Notes: generated from the letters alone by a model not told the origin. Positions 1 to 8,690 are shown, counted from the stretch's first letter. The stretch is DNA of 64,000 nucleotides from Streptomyces bottropensis ATCC 25435 (GCF_000383595.1 NZ_KB911581.1:7647519-7711518), one strand, 5' to 3'. Translations and numbers: made by a program.

Positions 1-229
1 CCACCCTCCGCTTCGCCCCGGTCAACAACTGCCCGCTGATCCCCACCAGCAGCTCCGCGAGCATCGCGTCCTTGCCCGCGAAGTGCCGGTACAGGCCCGG
101 CCCGCTGATGCCGACGGCCGCCCCTATCTCGTCGACGCCGACACCGTGGAAACCACGCTCGGCGAAGAGGCGGGCGGCTTCCTTGAGGATCTGCTCGCGA
201 CGGGTGGGCGCGTCGGTTCTCGTGGCCAT
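1..229 (-). CDS. accR: TetR-family repressor, C-terminus beyond window edge
   Basis: Reading leftwards from the ATG at 229, the first 76 codons encode a typical TetR N-terminal helix-turn-helix (TRREQILKEAARLFAERGFH, then GVDEIGAAVGISGPGLYRHF). The ligand-binding domain lies outside the window, so the gene is partial. It is divergent from the acyl-CoA carboxylase operon, and the gap holds two GTTAR-N6-TTAAC palindromes. From memory, S. avermitilis AccR, a TetR repressor of the equivalent operon that senses short-chain acyl-CoAs, binds GTTAA-N6-TTAAC. Position plus operator make AccR the best identification. The HTH and the operators are seen directly; the ligand is inferred. Confidence 0.85.
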   Translation of the reverse strand, partial: MATRTDAPTRREQILKEAARLFAERGFHGVGVDEIGAAVGISGPGLYRHFAGKDAMLAELLVGISGQLLTGAKRRV

Positions 230-251
230 GGAGCCAATTCTAGACAGGGAG

Positions 252-267
252 GTTAGCGGTCGTTAAC
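252..267. promoter_or_regulatory. AccR-type operator, imperfect copy
   Basis: GTTAG-N6-TTAAC is an imperfect palindrome between the divergent TetR gene and accD1. It starts 29 bp upstream of a perfect copy, roughly three helical turns away, so two repressor dimers could bind the same DNA face. Confidence 0.6.
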
Positions 268-280
268 CTGAGGGAAACGC

Positions 281-296
281 GTTAACGCTCATTAAC
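281..296. promoter_or_regulatory. AccR-type operator, perfect palindrome
   Basis: GTTAACGCTCATTAAC fits GTTAA-N6-TTAAC exactly and ends 29 bp before the accD1 ATG. It is well placed to repress both the TetR gene and the acyl-CoA carboxylase operon. Confidence 0.75.
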
Positions 297-325
297 AGGA
301 ATCCACTGGGTGAGGGGACCGCACG

Positions 326-1942
326 ATGGACCAGGCACCGGAGCTGACGACCGCGGCAGATCCCGCGGCCGAGGCGTATCGGGCCAACGAGGCCGCGCAC
401 CGCGCGCTGGGCGAGGAGCTGCGGGCCAAGCTGGCCGCGGCACGGCTCGGCGGCGGCGAGAAGGCGCGCGCCCGGCACACCGCGCGCGGCAAGCTGCTGC
501 CGCGCGACCGGGTGGACACCCTCCTCGACCCCGGCTCGCCGTTCCTGGAGCTGGCCCCGCTGGCCGCCGACGGGCTGTACGACGGCCAGGCGCCGGCCGC
601 GGGTGTCATCGCGGGCATCGGCCGGGTCTCCGGCCGCGAGTGCGTGGTCGTCGCCAACGACGCCACCGTCAAGGGCGGCACGTACTACCCGATGACGGTG
701 AAGAAGCACCTGCGGGCCCAGGAGGTGGCCCTGGAGAACCGTCTGCCCTGCCTCTACCTGGTGGACTCCGGCGGCGCCTTCCTGCCCATGCAGGACGAGG
801 TCTTCCCCGACCGCGAGCACTTCGGCCGCATCTTCTACAACCAGGCGCGGATGTCGGGCGCGGGCATCCCGCAGATCGCCGCCGTCCTCGGCTCGTGCAC
901 GGCGGGCGGCGCGTACGTCCCCGCCATGAGCGACGAGGCCGTCATCGTCCGGGGCCAGGGGACGATCTTCCTCGGCGGTCCCCCGCTGGTGAAGGCCGCC
1001 ACCGGCGAGGTCGTCACCGCCGAGGAGCTGGGCGGCGGCGAGGTCCACTCCCGGATCTCCGGCGTCACCGACCACCTCGCCGAGAGCGACGCCCACGCCC
1101 TGCGCATCGTGCGGACCATCGTCTCCACCCTCCCCGCCCGGGGCCCGCTGCCCTGGTCGGTCGAGCCGGCCGTCGAACCCAAGGTCGACCCGTACACGCT
1201 GTACGGCGCGGTGCCGGTGGACTCCCGCACTCCGTACGACGTGCGCGAGGTCATCGCGCGCGTGGTCGACGGTTCGCGGTTCGCCGAGTTCAAGGCGGAG
1301 TTCGGGCAGACCCTCGTCACCGGCTTCGCCCGGATCCACGGGCACCCGGTCGGGATCGTCGCCAACAACGGCATCCTCTTCTCCGAGTCCGCCCAGAAGG
1401 GCGCCCACTTCATCGAGCTGTGCGACCAGCGCGGCATCCCGCTCGTCTTCCTGCAGAACATCTCGGGCTTCATGGTCGGCCGGGACTACGAGGCGGGTGG
1501 CATCGCCAAGCACGGCGCCAAGATGGTGACGGCCGTGGCCTGCACCCGCGTCCCCAAGCTGACGGTCGTGATCGGTGGCTCCTACGGCGCGGGCAACTAC
1601 TCGATGTGCGGCCGGGCGTACTCACCGCGCTTCCTGTGGATGTGGCCGGGCGCCAAGATCTCGGTGATGGGCGGTGAACAGGCCGCGTCCGTCCTCGCGA
1701 CCGTGAAGCGGGACCAGATGGAGGCACGCGGGGACTCCTGGTCCGCCGAGGACGAGGAATCCTTCAAGGACCCGATCCGCGGCCAGTACGAGCGCCAGGG
1801 CAGCGCCTACTACGCCACCGCCCGCCTCTGGGACGACGGCGTGATCGACCCGCTGGAGACCCGTCAGGTCCTGGGCCTCGCCCTGACCGCCTGTGCCAAC
1901 GCGCCGCTGGGCGACCCCCAGTTCGGCGTCTTCCGGATGTGA
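326..1942 (+). CDS. accD1: acyl-CoA carboxylase carboxyltransferase (beta) subunit, methylcrotonoyl-CoA type
   Basis: This 538-residue protein is the carboxyltransferase half of a biotin-dependent acyl-CoA carboxylase. It moves the carboxyl group from carboxybiotin to an acyl-CoA in the cytoplasm. The glycine-rich oxyanion segments of the crotonase-like fold are visible ([13 protein letters not shown] near residue 190 and [16 protein letters not shown] near residue 418). The ATG at 326 follows GAGGGG at 312-317. It heads an operon with the biotin carboxylase, HMG-CoA lyase and an acyl-CoA dehydrogenase, the gene set of leucine degradation, so methylcrotonoyl-CoA is the likely substrate; propionyl- or acetyl-CoA is the alternative. 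It is probably repressed by the TetR protein through the palindromes at 252-296. Confidence 0.92.
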   Translation: MDQAPELTTAADPAAEAYRANEAAHRALGEELRAKLAAARLGGGEKARARHTARGKLLPRDRVDTLLDPGSPFLELAPLAADGLYDGQAPAAGVIAGIGRVSGRECVVVANDATVKGGTYYPMTVKKHLRAQEVALENRLPCLYLVDSGGAFLPMQDEVFPDREHFGRIFYNQARMSGAGIPQIAAVLGSCTAGGAYVPAMSDEAVIVRGQGTIFLGGPPLVKAATGEVVTAEELGGGEVHSRISGVTDHLAESDAHALRIVRTIVSTLPARGPLPWSVEPAVEPKVDPYTLYGAVPVDSRTPYDVREVIARVVDGSRFAEFKAEFGQTLVTGFARIHGHPVGIVANNGILFSESAQKGAHFIELCDQRGIPLVFLQNISGFMVGRDYEAGGIAKHGAKMVTAVACTRVPKLTVVIGGSYGAGNYSMCGRAYSPRFLWMWPGAKISVMGGEQAASVLATVKRDQMEARGDSWSAEDEESFKDPIRGQYERQGSAYYATARLWDDGVIDPLETRQVLGLALTACANAPLGDPQFGVFRM

Positions 1943-1955
1943 GGGGGCTCTCAAG

Positions 1956-3998
1956 GTGAGCATGTTCGACACGGTCCTCGTGGCCAACCGGGGCGAGATC
2001 GCCGTCCGCGTCATCCGCACCCTGCGCGCCCTCGGCGTCCGCTCGGTCGCGGTCTTCTCCGACGCGGACGCCGACGCCCGCCACGTGCGGGAGGCCGACA
2101 CGGCGGTACGGATCGGTCCGGCGCCTTCGTCGGAGAGCTATCTGTCGGTGGAGCGGCTGCTGGAGGCCGCCGCCCGCACCGGCGCCCAGGCCGTCCACCC
2201 CGGGTACGGCTTCCTCGCGGAGAACGCCGCCTTCGCGCGGGCGTGCGCGGAGGCCAGCCTGGTCTTCATCGGCCCGCCCGCCGACGCCATCTCCCTGATG
2301 GGCGACAAGATCCGCGCCAAGGAGACGGTCCGGGCCGCCGGGGTCCCGGTCGTGCCCGGTTCGAGCGGCAGCGGCCTGACCGACGCCCAACTCGCCGAGG
2401 CCGCCCGTGAGATCGGCATGCCGGTCCTGCTCAAGCCCAGCGCGGGCGGCGGCGGCAAGGGCATGCGGCTGGTGCGGGAGGCCGGGTCGCTGGCCGAGGA
2501 GATCGCCGCCGCCCGCCGCGAGGCCCGCGTCTCCTTCGGCGACGACACCCTCCTGGTGGAGCGGTGGATCGACCGTCCCCGGCACATCGAGATCCAGGTC
2601 CTCGCCGACGGCCACGGCGGTGTCGTCCACCTCGGGGAGCGCGAGTGCTCCCTCCAGCGCCGCCACCAGAAGATCATCGAGGAGGCGCCCAGCGTCCTGC
2701 TCGACGAGGCCACCCGTGCCGCGATGGGCGAGGCGGCCGTCCAGGCGGCCCGCTCCTGCGGCTACTCCGGCGCGGGCACGGTCGAGTTCATCGTCCCCGG
2801 CGGCGACCCCTCCTCGTACTACTTCATGGAGATGAACACCCGCCTCCAGGTCGAGCACCCGGTGACCGAACTGGTCACGGGCGTCGACCTGGTGGAGTGG
2901 CAGCTGCGGGTCGCGGCGGGCGAGCGGCTGGCCTTCGGACAGGAGGACGTCACGCTCACCGGGCACGCGGTCGAGGCCCGTGTCTGCGCCGAGGACCCGT
3001 CCCGGGGCTTCCTCCCCTCCGGCGGCACGATCCTGCGGCTGCGCGAGCCCCAGGGCGCCGGTGTGCGCACCGACTCCGGTCTCACCGAGGGCACGGAGGT
3101 CGGCTCGCTCTACGACCCGATGCTCTCCAAGGTCATCGCCCACGGCCCCGACCGGCCCACCGCCCTGCGCAGGCTCCGCGCGGCGCTCGCGGAGACGGTC
3201 ACCCTGGGCGTGCAGACGAACGCCGGCTTCCTGCGGCGGCTGCTGGCCCATCCGGCGGTGGTGGCGGGCGAGCTGGACACCGGGCTGGTGGAGCGCGAGG
3301 TCGAGCAACTGGTCCCGCGGGAGGTGCCGGTGGAGGTGCACGCGGCGGCGGCCCTGCTGCGCCAGGCGGCGCTGACCCCGGCCCGCGGCGACGGCACCGG
3401 CTGGACCGATCCGTTCGACACGGCGGTCGGCTGGCGGCTGGGCGGCGAACCGGCCTGGACGGCCCACCACCTGCGGCTGCCGGGCCACGACCCGGTGACG
3501 GTACGGGTGCGCGGCACGGCGGACGGCGGGACGGAGGTACTGCCGGACGGGGCCGAGGCGCCGCTGCGGGGGCCTGGGGGCGTGCCCCGGTCCGGCGGGG
3601 ACACGGGCCGGTTCACCTTCCTTCTCGACGGCCTCACCCACACCTTCCACCACGCGGGCGAGTGGCTGGGCCGCAACGGAGACGCCTGGCAGGTGTCCGC
3701 TCACGACCCGGTGGCCATGTCGCTGAACCGGTCCGCCCACGCGGGCGCCGACTCGCTCACCGCCCCCATGCCCGGCACCGTCACCGTCGTGAAGGTGGCG
3801 GTGGGCGACGAGGTGACCGCGGGTCAGAGCCTGCTGGTGGTGGAGGCGATGAAGATGGAGCACGTCGTCTCCGCGCCGCACGCCGGGACGGTCGCCGAGC
3901 TGGACGTGACGCCGGGCGCGACCGTCGCCATGGACCAGGTGCTGGCCGTGATCGCACCGCACGAGGAGCAGGAGCAGCACGAGGAGGTGGCGCGGTGA
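1956..3998 (+). CDS. accA1: acyl-CoA carboxylase alpha subunit (biotin carboxylase plus BCCP)
   Basis: A 680-residue protein joins a biotin carboxylase (FDTVLVANRGEIAVRVIRTL at the N-terminus, ATP-grasp GGGGKGMR loop near residue 168, ERECSLQRRHQKI) to a C-terminal biotinyl carrier domain with the EAMKM motif, where Lys633 would carry biotin. It carboxylates biotin with ATP and bicarbonate and hands the group to AccD1. I chose GTG 1956 because the GAGGGGG just upstream (1941-1947) is at normal spacing; ATG 1962 is the alternative. The gene follows accD1 by 13 bp and overlaps the next start (GTGA at 3995-3998), so the operon is translationally coupled. Confidence 0.93.
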   Translation: MSMFDTVLVANRGEIAVRVIRTLRALGVRSVAVFSDADADARHVREADTAVRIGPAPSSESYLSVERLLEAAARTGAQAVHPGYGFLAENAAFARACAEASLVFIGPPADAISLMGDKIRAKETVRAAGVPVVPGSSGSGLTDAQLAEAAREIGMPVLLKPSAGGGGKGMRLVREAGSLAEEIAAARREARVSFGDDTLLVERWIDRPRHIEIQVLADGHGGVVHLGERECSLQRRHQKIIEEAPSVLLDEATRAAMGEAAVQAARSCGYSGAGTVEFIVPGGDPSSYYFMEMNTRLQVEHPVTELVTGVDLVEWQLRVAAGERLAFGQEDVTLTGHAVEARVCAEDPSRGFLPSGGTILRLREPQGAGVRTDSGLTEGTEVGSLYDPMLSKVIAHGPDRPTALRRLRAALAETVTLGVQTNAGFLRRLLAHPAVVAGELDTGLVEREVEQLVPREVPVEVHAAAALLRQAALTPARGDGTGWTDPFDTAVGWRLGGEPAWTAHHLRLPGHDPVTVRVRGTADGGTEVLPDGAEAPLRGPGGVPRSGGDTGRFTFLLDGLTHTFHHAGEWLGRNGDAWQVSAHDPVAMSLNRSAHAGADSLTAPMPGTVTVVKVAVGDEVTAGQSLLVVEAMKMEHVVSAPHAGTVAELDVTPGATVAMDQVLAVIAPHEEQEQHEEVAR

Positions 3999-4945
3999 CC
4001 CTGCCCATGACGGTCCCCGAACCCGGTCTGCCGGCCCGGGTCCGCATCCACGAGGTCGGCGCCCGTGACGGCCTGCAGAACGAGAAGTCGACCGTGCCCA
4101 CCGAGGTCAAGGCGGAGTTCGTCCGCCGCCTCGCCGACGCGGGGCTGACGACCATCGAGGCCACCAGCTTCGTCCATCCCCGCTGGGTGCCCCAACTGGC
4201 CGACGCGGAGCAGCTGTTCCCGCAGGTCGCCGACCTGGCCGTGGACCTCCCGGTCCTCGTCCCGAACGAGCGGGGCCTCGACCGCGCCCTCGCCCTCGGC
4301 GCCCGCCGGGTCGCCGTCTTCGCCAGCGCCACCGAGTCCTTCGCCAAGGCCAACCTCAACCGCACGGTCGACGAGGCGCTGGCGATGTTCGAACCGGTCG
4401 TCGGCCGGGCGAAGGCCGGGGGCGTCCACGTCCGCGGCTACCTGTCGATGTGCTTCGGCGACCCCTGGGAGGGCGCCGTCCCGATCCCGCAGGTCACGAG
4501 GGTCTGTCACGCCCTGCTCGACATGGGCTGCGACGAACTCAGCCTCGGCGACACGATCGGGGTGGCGACCCCGGGGCACGTGGGGGCGCTGCTGAGCGAA
4601 CTCGACGTCCCCGTGGAGAAGCTGGGCGTGCACTTCCACGACACCTACGGCCAGGCGCTCGCCAACACCTACGCGGCGCTGCGGCACGGCGTCACCACCG
4701 TGGACGCCTCCGCGGGCGGCCTGGGCGGCTGCCCGTACGCGAAGTCCGCCACCGGCAACCTCGCCACCGAAGACCTCGTCTGGATGCTGCGCGGCCTCGG
4801 CATCGACACGGGCGTCGACCTCGGCCGCCTCGTCGCCACGAGCGCGTGGATGGCCGGACACCTGGGCCGACCCAGCCCGTCCCGCACCGTACGAGCCCTG
4901 TCCCACGAGGACGACGAGGGCACCGAGGACAGCAAGGAGCAGTGA
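3995..4945 (+). CDS. hmgL: hydroxymethylglutaryl-CoA lyase
   Basis: This 316-residue TIM-barrel enzyme cleaves HMG-CoA to acetoacetate and acetyl-CoA, the last step of leucine catabolism. Diagnostic motifs are present: EVGARDGLQNE near the N-terminus, LGDTIGVATP, and the HMG-CoA lyase signature GGLGGCPYA with its catalytic cysteine. The GTG at 3995 overlaps the accA1 stop and has GGAGG at 3983-3987; ATG 4007 is a weaker alternative. Its presence beside a two-subunit carboxylase strongly suggests that the carboxylase acts on methylcrotonoyl-CoA. Confidence 0.93.
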   Translation: MTLPMTVPEPGLPARVRIHEVGARDGLQNEKSTVPTEVKAEFVRRLADAGLTTIEATSFVHPRWVPQLADAEQLFPQVADLAVDLPVLVPNERGLDRALALGARRVAVFASATESFAKANLNRTVDEALAMFEPVVGRAKAGGVHVRGYLSMCFGDPWEGAVPIPQVTRVCHALLDMGCDELSLGDTIGVATPGHVGALLSELDVPVEKLGVHFHDTYGQALANTYAALRHGVTTVDASAGGLGGCPYAKSATGNLATEDLVWMLRGLGIDTGVDLGRLVATSAWMAGHLGRPSPSRTVRALSHEDDEGTEDSKEQ

Positions 4946-4950
4946 CGTCC

Positions 4951-6111
4951 ATGAACCACCGCCTCTCCCCCGAGCTGGAAGAACTCCGCCGCACGGTCGA
5001 GGAGTTCGCGCACGAGGTCGTCGCGCCAAAGATCGGCGACTTCTACGAGCGCCACGAGTTCCCGTACGAGATCGTGCGCGAGATGGGCCGCATGGGGCTG
5101 TTCGGGCTGCCGTTCCCCGAGGAGTACGGCGGCATGGGCGGCGACTACCTGGCGCTGGGCATCGCGCTGGAGGAACTGGCCCGGGTGGACTCGTCCGTGG
5201 CCATCACCCTCGAAGCCGGGGTCTCCCTGGGCGCGATGCCGATCCACCTCTTCGGCACACCGGCCCAGAAGGCCGAGTGGCTGCCGCGTCTGTGCTCCGG
5301 CGAGGTGCTGGGCGCGTTCGGTCTCACCGAGCCCGACGGCGGCTCGGACGCGGGCGCGACCCGTACGACGGCCCGCCTGGACGAGTCGACGAACGAGTGG
5401 GTCATCAACGGCAGCAAGTGCTTCATCACCAACTCGGGCACGGACATCACGGCCCTGGTCACGGTGACGGCGGTGACCGGCCGCACCCCGGAGGGCAAGC
5501 CCCTCATCTCCTCGATCATCGTCCCGTCCGGCACCCCGGGCTTCACGGTGGCCGCCCCCTACTCGAAGGTCGGCTGGAACGCCTCCGACACCCGTGAGCT
5601 GTCCTTCACGGACGTCCGGGTCCCGGCGGAGAACCTCCTCGGCGAACTGGGGCGCGGCTACGCCCAGTTCCTGCGCATCCTCGACGAGGGCCGCATCGCC
5701 ATCTCGGCGCTCGCCACGGGGCTGGCTCAGGGCTGTGTGGACGAGTCGGTGAAGTACGCGAAGGAACGGCACGCCTTCGGCCGCCCGATCGGCGCCAACC
5801 AGGCCATCCAGTTCAAGATCGCCGACATGGAGATGAAGGCCCACACGGCCCGCCTGTCCTGGCGGGACGCGGCCTACCGCCTGGTCGCCGGTGAACCCTT
5901 CAAGAAGGAGGCGGCGCTGGCGAAGCTGTACTCGTCCACCGTCGCCGTCGACAACGCCCGCGACGCCACCCAGATCCACGGCGGGTACGGCTTCATGAAC
6001 GAGTACCCCGTCGCCCGTATGTGGCGCGACTCCAAGATCCTGGAGATCGGCGAGGGCACCAGCGAGGTGCAACGCATGCTGATCGCCAGGGAGTTGGGCC
6101 TCGTCGGCTGA
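4951..6111 (+). CDS. fadE4: acyl-CoA dehydrogenase (isovaleryl-CoA dehydrogenase-like)
   Basis: A 386-residue FAD acyl-CoA dehydrogenase. Visible are the N-terminal helical domain, the flavin-contact stretch FGLTEPDGGSDAG, NGSKCFITNSG in the beta domain, and the C-terminal QIHGGYGFMNEYPVARMWRD with EGTSEVQRM. The enzyme oxidises an acyl-CoA to the 2-enoyl-CoA and passes electrons to ETF. In this operon isovaleryl-CoA is the expected substrate, although short-chain specificity cannot be fixed by eye. The ATG at 4951 follows AAGGAG (4934-4939); the GTG at 4942 is too close to that site. It is the last gene of the operon and is followed by a terminator hairpin. Confidence 0.9.
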   Translation: MNHRLSPELEELRRTVEEFAHEVVAPKIGDFYERHEFPYEIVREMGRMGLFGLPFPEEYGGMGGDYLALGIALEELARVDSSVAITLEAGVSLGAMPIHLFGTPAQKAEWLPRLCSGEVLGAFGLTEPDGGSDAGATRTTARLDESTNEWVINGSKCFITNSGTDITALVTVTAVTGRTPEGKPLISSIIVPSGTPGFTVAAPYSKVGWNASDTRELSFTDVRVPAENLLGELGRGYAQFLRILDEGRIAISALATGLAQGCVDESVKYAKERHAFGRPIGANQAIQFKIADMEMKAHTARLSWRDAAYRLVAGEPFKKEAALAKLYSSTVAVDNARDATQIHGGYGFMNEYPVARMWRDSKILEIGEGTSEVQRMLIARELGLVG

Positions 6112-6188
6112 CGGACAGCCCCGACCGACAGCTTGTGTTCGAACGACGGCCGGAGCGCGCCGGGACGGCACGGCTCCGGCACCCTCCC

Positions 6189-6224
6189 ACCCGGCTCGCC
6201 GCCAGCGAGCCGGGTTCCCTTTTG
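6189..6224 (+). terminator. rho-independent terminator of the acc operon
   Basis: ACCCGGCTCGC (6189-6199) and GCGAGCCGGGT (6205-6215) form an 11-bp stem with a 5-nt loop, followed by TCCCTTTTG. It lies 78 bp after the acyl-CoA dehydrogenase stop. Confidence 0.8.
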
Positions 6225-6324
6225 TCCCCTATGAGGGACTGCCGGACCACGGACGGAAGCCCTGCACATCAGCGACACGAGCCACCACTTGAAACATCAA
6301 TGACACTCCGTGAGCCCGACCGAC

Positions 6325-6348
6325 CTTTGATTCACAGGTAATTCAAAG
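6325..6348. repeat. inverted repeat CTTTGA-N12-TCAAAG upstream of desE
   Basis: CTTTGA (6325-6330) and TCAAAG (6343-6348) flank a 12-bp A/T-richer centre, about 60 bp before the desE iron box. It is a candidate second operator or promoter element. No regulator is known to me for it, and the rest of the 6225-6407 gap holds nothing else recognisable. Confidence 0.4.
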
Positions 6349-6407
6349 ATTGAGGCGGAGTCGGACGCGGGAACTCCACTTCCTGGAACCCCCCACTGGA
6401 CAAGCAG

Positions 6408-6426
6408 TGAGGTTAGGCTAACCTAC
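6408..6426. promoter_or_regulatory. iron box (DmdR1/IdeR operator) of desE
   Basis: TGAGGTTAGGCTAACCTAC matches the 19-bp actinobacterial iron box TTAGGTTAGGCTMACCTAA at all but the outer positions. It lies 54 bp upstream of the desE start and should repress desE when Fe2+-loaded DmdR1 is present. Confidence 0.85.
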
Positions 6427-6479
6427 CTTCGAACTCGCCCTCGGGCGGCCCTCCGCCCCGTTCGAAAGTAGCCATAGAC

Positions 6480-7532
6480 ATGTCCAACGCCAGAGCCGCT
6501 CACCTCACCCGCCGTGGCATCCTCGCCGCCGGTGGCGCCCTCGGCCTCGGCGCCGCGCTCGCCGCCTGCGGGGACGAGAAGTCGACGAGCGGCAGCTCTG
6601 GCTCCGGCAAGGAGACGACTGCCGCCGCGTCCGGCCCCTGGTCGTTCAAGGACGACCGCGGCGTGACCGCCAAGACCGACAAGGTCCCGGCGAACATCGT
6701 CGCCTTCGTGGGTGTCGCCGCCGCGCTCCACGACTACGGCATCGGCGTCAAGGGCGTCTTCGGGCCCACCACAACGGCCGACGGCAAGGCCGACGTCCAG
6801 GCCGGCGACCTGGACACCAGCAAGGTCACCGTCCTCGGCAACGTCTGGGACGAGTTCAACGTCGAGAAGTACGCCGCCCTGGCGCCCGACGTCCTCATCA
6901 CCACGATCTTCGACGACGCCGGCACCCTCTGGTACGTGCCCGAGACCTCCAAGGACAAGATCGCGGGGCTCGCCCCGAGCGTCGGCATCTCCGTCTACGA
7001 CCGCCAGATGACCGAGCCCCTGCAGCGCATGCTGGAGCTGGCCAGGTCGCTCGGCGCGGACACGGGGTCGCAGAAGATCACCGCCGCCAAGAAGCGGTTC
7101 GAGGACGCGGCGGCCCGGCTGCGCGCGGCCACCAAGGCCAACCCCGGCATCAAGGTGCTCGCGGGCTCCGCCAGCCAGGACATCTTCTACGTCTCCGGCT
7201 CCAACCTCTCCATCGACCTGGAGTACTTCAAGGCCCTCGGCGTGAACTTCGTCGAGCCGAGCGCCGCCGCATTGAAGGCCAGCGGCGGCTGGTTCGAGAA
7301 CCTCAGCTGGGAGAACGTCGACAAGTACGACGCGGACCTCATCATCATGGACAACCGCACCTCGGCCATCCAGCCGGACGCCATCGAGGAGGCGACCTGG
7401 AAGAAGCTTCCCGCGGTGAAGGCCGGCCAGGTCATCGGGCGCAACCCCGAGCCGATCCTGTCCTACGACAAGTGCGCGCCGCTCCTGGGGGAGCTGGCCG
7501 AGGCCATCGAGAAGGCGAAGAAGGTCAGTTAG
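6480..7532 (+). CDS. desE: desferrioxamine-binding lipoprotein DesE
   Basis: A 350-residue periplasmic-binding-type lipoprotein. A twin-arginine segment (LTRRGILAAGGALGLG) is followed by a lipobox ending at Cys30, then a Ser/Gly-rich linker and a FepB/FhuD-like siderophore-binding fold. It captures ferrioxamine at the cell surface for an ABC importer; no permease or ATPase is encoded nearby, so those must be elsewhere. The iron box and the adjacent desABCD genes support the identification. The ATG at 6480 has no clear ribosome binding site; it was chosen because the signal peptide begins there. Confidence 0.9.
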   Translation: MSNARAAHLTRRGILAAGGALGLGAALAACGDEKSTSGSSGSGKETTAAASGPWSFKDDRGVTAKTDKVPANIVAFVGVAAALHDYGIGVKGVFGPTTTADGKADVQAGDLDTSKVTVLGNVWDEFNVEKYAALAPDVLITTIFDDAGTLWYVPETSKDKIAGLAPSVGISVYDRQMTEPLQRMLELARSLGADTGSQKITAAKKRFEDAAARLRAATKANPGIKVLAGSASQDIFYVSGSNLSIDLEYFKALGVNFVEPSAAALKASGGWFENLSWENVDKYDADLIIMDNRTSAIQPDAIEEATWKKLPAVKAGQVIGRNPEPILSYDKCAPLLGELAEAIEKAKKVS

Positions 7533-7560
7533 GGCTTCGGCCGCAGGTCGACCGCGGGTC

Positions 7561-7682
7561 CGGTGGGACTTCTCGCGCAGTTCCCCGCGCCCCTGAAAGC
7601 AACCGGCCCCTGCGGGCCGCTGAAAAAGCACCGGCCGCAGCCCCTGCTTTTTCCAGGGGCGCGGGGAACTGCCCGACCAGCC
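7561..7682. repeat. intergenic repeat: two inverted copies of an 18-mer
   Basis: CAGTTCCCCGCGCCCCTG at 7578-7595 reappears as its exact reverse complement at 7654-7671, with flanking similarity (TTCTCGCGCAG / CTGCCCGACCAG). The pair could fold into a long hairpin between desE and the reductase gene. The same 18-mer occurs at 44006-44023 and 63106-63123. Confidence 0.8.
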
Positions 7683-7734
7683 CACGCACCCGCACCCGCC
7701 GAACCACCCGAGCCCCCGACCCATGAGGCGCCCC

Positions 7735-8592
7735 ATGACGACGGCCGTAGCCGCCCCTTTCCGATTCTTCGCTCTACAGGTCTCGCGGACGGAGCGGCTG
7801 GGACCGTCTCTCGTCCGTGTCTCTTTCGCGGGGGACGATCTGCGGTACTTCCACTCCGACGGCCGGGACCAGTCACTGTCCCTCTTCCTGCCGCACCCCG
7901 GGCAGGAAGTCCCGGCCGTGCCCTACGAGCTGGGCGACGGCTGGTGGCAGGCGTGGCGGGAACTGCCGGACGACGTGCGGGCGGTGATGCGCTCGTACAC
8001 GCTGCGGGGGCTGCGCTCGGACGCCCACGGCGACACCGTCGAGATCGACATCGACTTCGTGCTGCACGGGGTCGAGCCGGGGGCCGCCGCGCCCGCCGGG
8101 CCCGCCTCGCGGTGGGCGTCCGAGGCCGCCCCCGGCCACCGGGTCGTGCTGCTCGGGCCGGCGATCGCGGACAACCGCGCGATCCGTTTCCGCCCGCCGG
8201 CCGACACCGACCTGGTGCTGATCTGGGGCGACGACACCGCGCTGCCCGCCGCCTCGGCGATCCTGGAGTCGCTGCCGGCCGGTACGCCGGCCCGGGTCTG
8301 GCTGGAGGTCCACCACGCGGGGGACATCCAGGACCTGGCCACCGAGGCCGACGCCGAGATCACCTGGCTCGTGCGGAGCGAAGGGGCGCCGGCCGCCCTC
8401 GACACCGTCCGTGCCGCGCGGCTCCCCGCCGGCGAGTCGGCGTACGCCTGGATCGCCGGCGAGTCCGGCCGGGTGAAGGAGTTGCGCCGTCATCTCGTGC
8501 GGGAGCGCGGGATCGACAAGCGGCGCGTCACCTTCGTCGGGTACTGGCGTGAGGGTCTGACGGAGGAGCAGCTGCGGGAACGCGGCGAGTAG
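7735..8592 (+). CDS. desF: siderophore-interacting protein, NAD(P)H-dependent ferric-siderophore reductase
   Basis: A 285-residue member of the SIP/ViuB family. It has an N-terminal FAD-binding beta-barrel with RSYTLRGL, and a C-terminal NAD(P)H-binding half ending in the family signature FVGYWREGLTEEQL. It should reduce imported ferrioxamine and release Fe2+ in the cytoplasm, which fits its place between the DesE receptor gene and the biosynthetic genes. I prefer the ATG at 7735 (GAGG at 7726-7729); ATG 7723 in the same frame lacks a ribosome binding site. The symbol desF rests on position and family only. Confidence 0.85.
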   Translation: MTTAVAAPFRFFALQVSRTERLGPSLVRVSFAGDDLRYFHSDGRDQSLSLFLPHPGQEVPAVPYELGDGWWQAWRELPDDVRAVMRSYTLRGLRSDAHGDTVEIDIDFVLHGVEPGAAAPAGPASRWASEAAPGHRVVLLGPAIADNRAIRFRPPADTDLVLIWGDDTALPAASAILESLPAGTPARVWLEVHHAGDIQDLATEADAEITWLVRSEGAPAALDTVRAARLPAGESAYAWIAGESGRVKELRRHLVRERGIDKRRVTFVGYWREGLTEEQLRERGE

Positions 8593-8671
8593 TCAGGCTC
8601 GCGCGGACGCCGAAGCCGGAGTCGGTGAAGTGATCACAGTCACGGCAGAGCCAGGGCTTCGCGCACGTTAG

Positions 8672-8690
8672 TTAGGTTAGGCTTACCTAA
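8672..8690. promoter_or_regulatory. iron box of the desABCD operon
   Basis: TTAGGTTAGGCTTACCTAA is a near-perfect 19-bp iron box, 73 bp upstream of the desA start. It should make siderophore synthesis respond to iron through DmdR1. The sequence between it and desA holds only the leader and a GGAGG at 8751. Confidence 0.92.

Noticed and set aside
263-1513. 416-codon open frame on the minus strand opposite accD1
   Set aside because: It is antisense to a clear carboxyltransferase gene and its translation is Arg/Gly/Asp-rich without any domain; high-GC DNA keeps antisense frames open.
1764-3980. 738-codon minus-strand frame opposite accA1
   Set aside because: Low-complexity composition and complete overlap with a real biotin carboxylase gene; no ribosome binding site.
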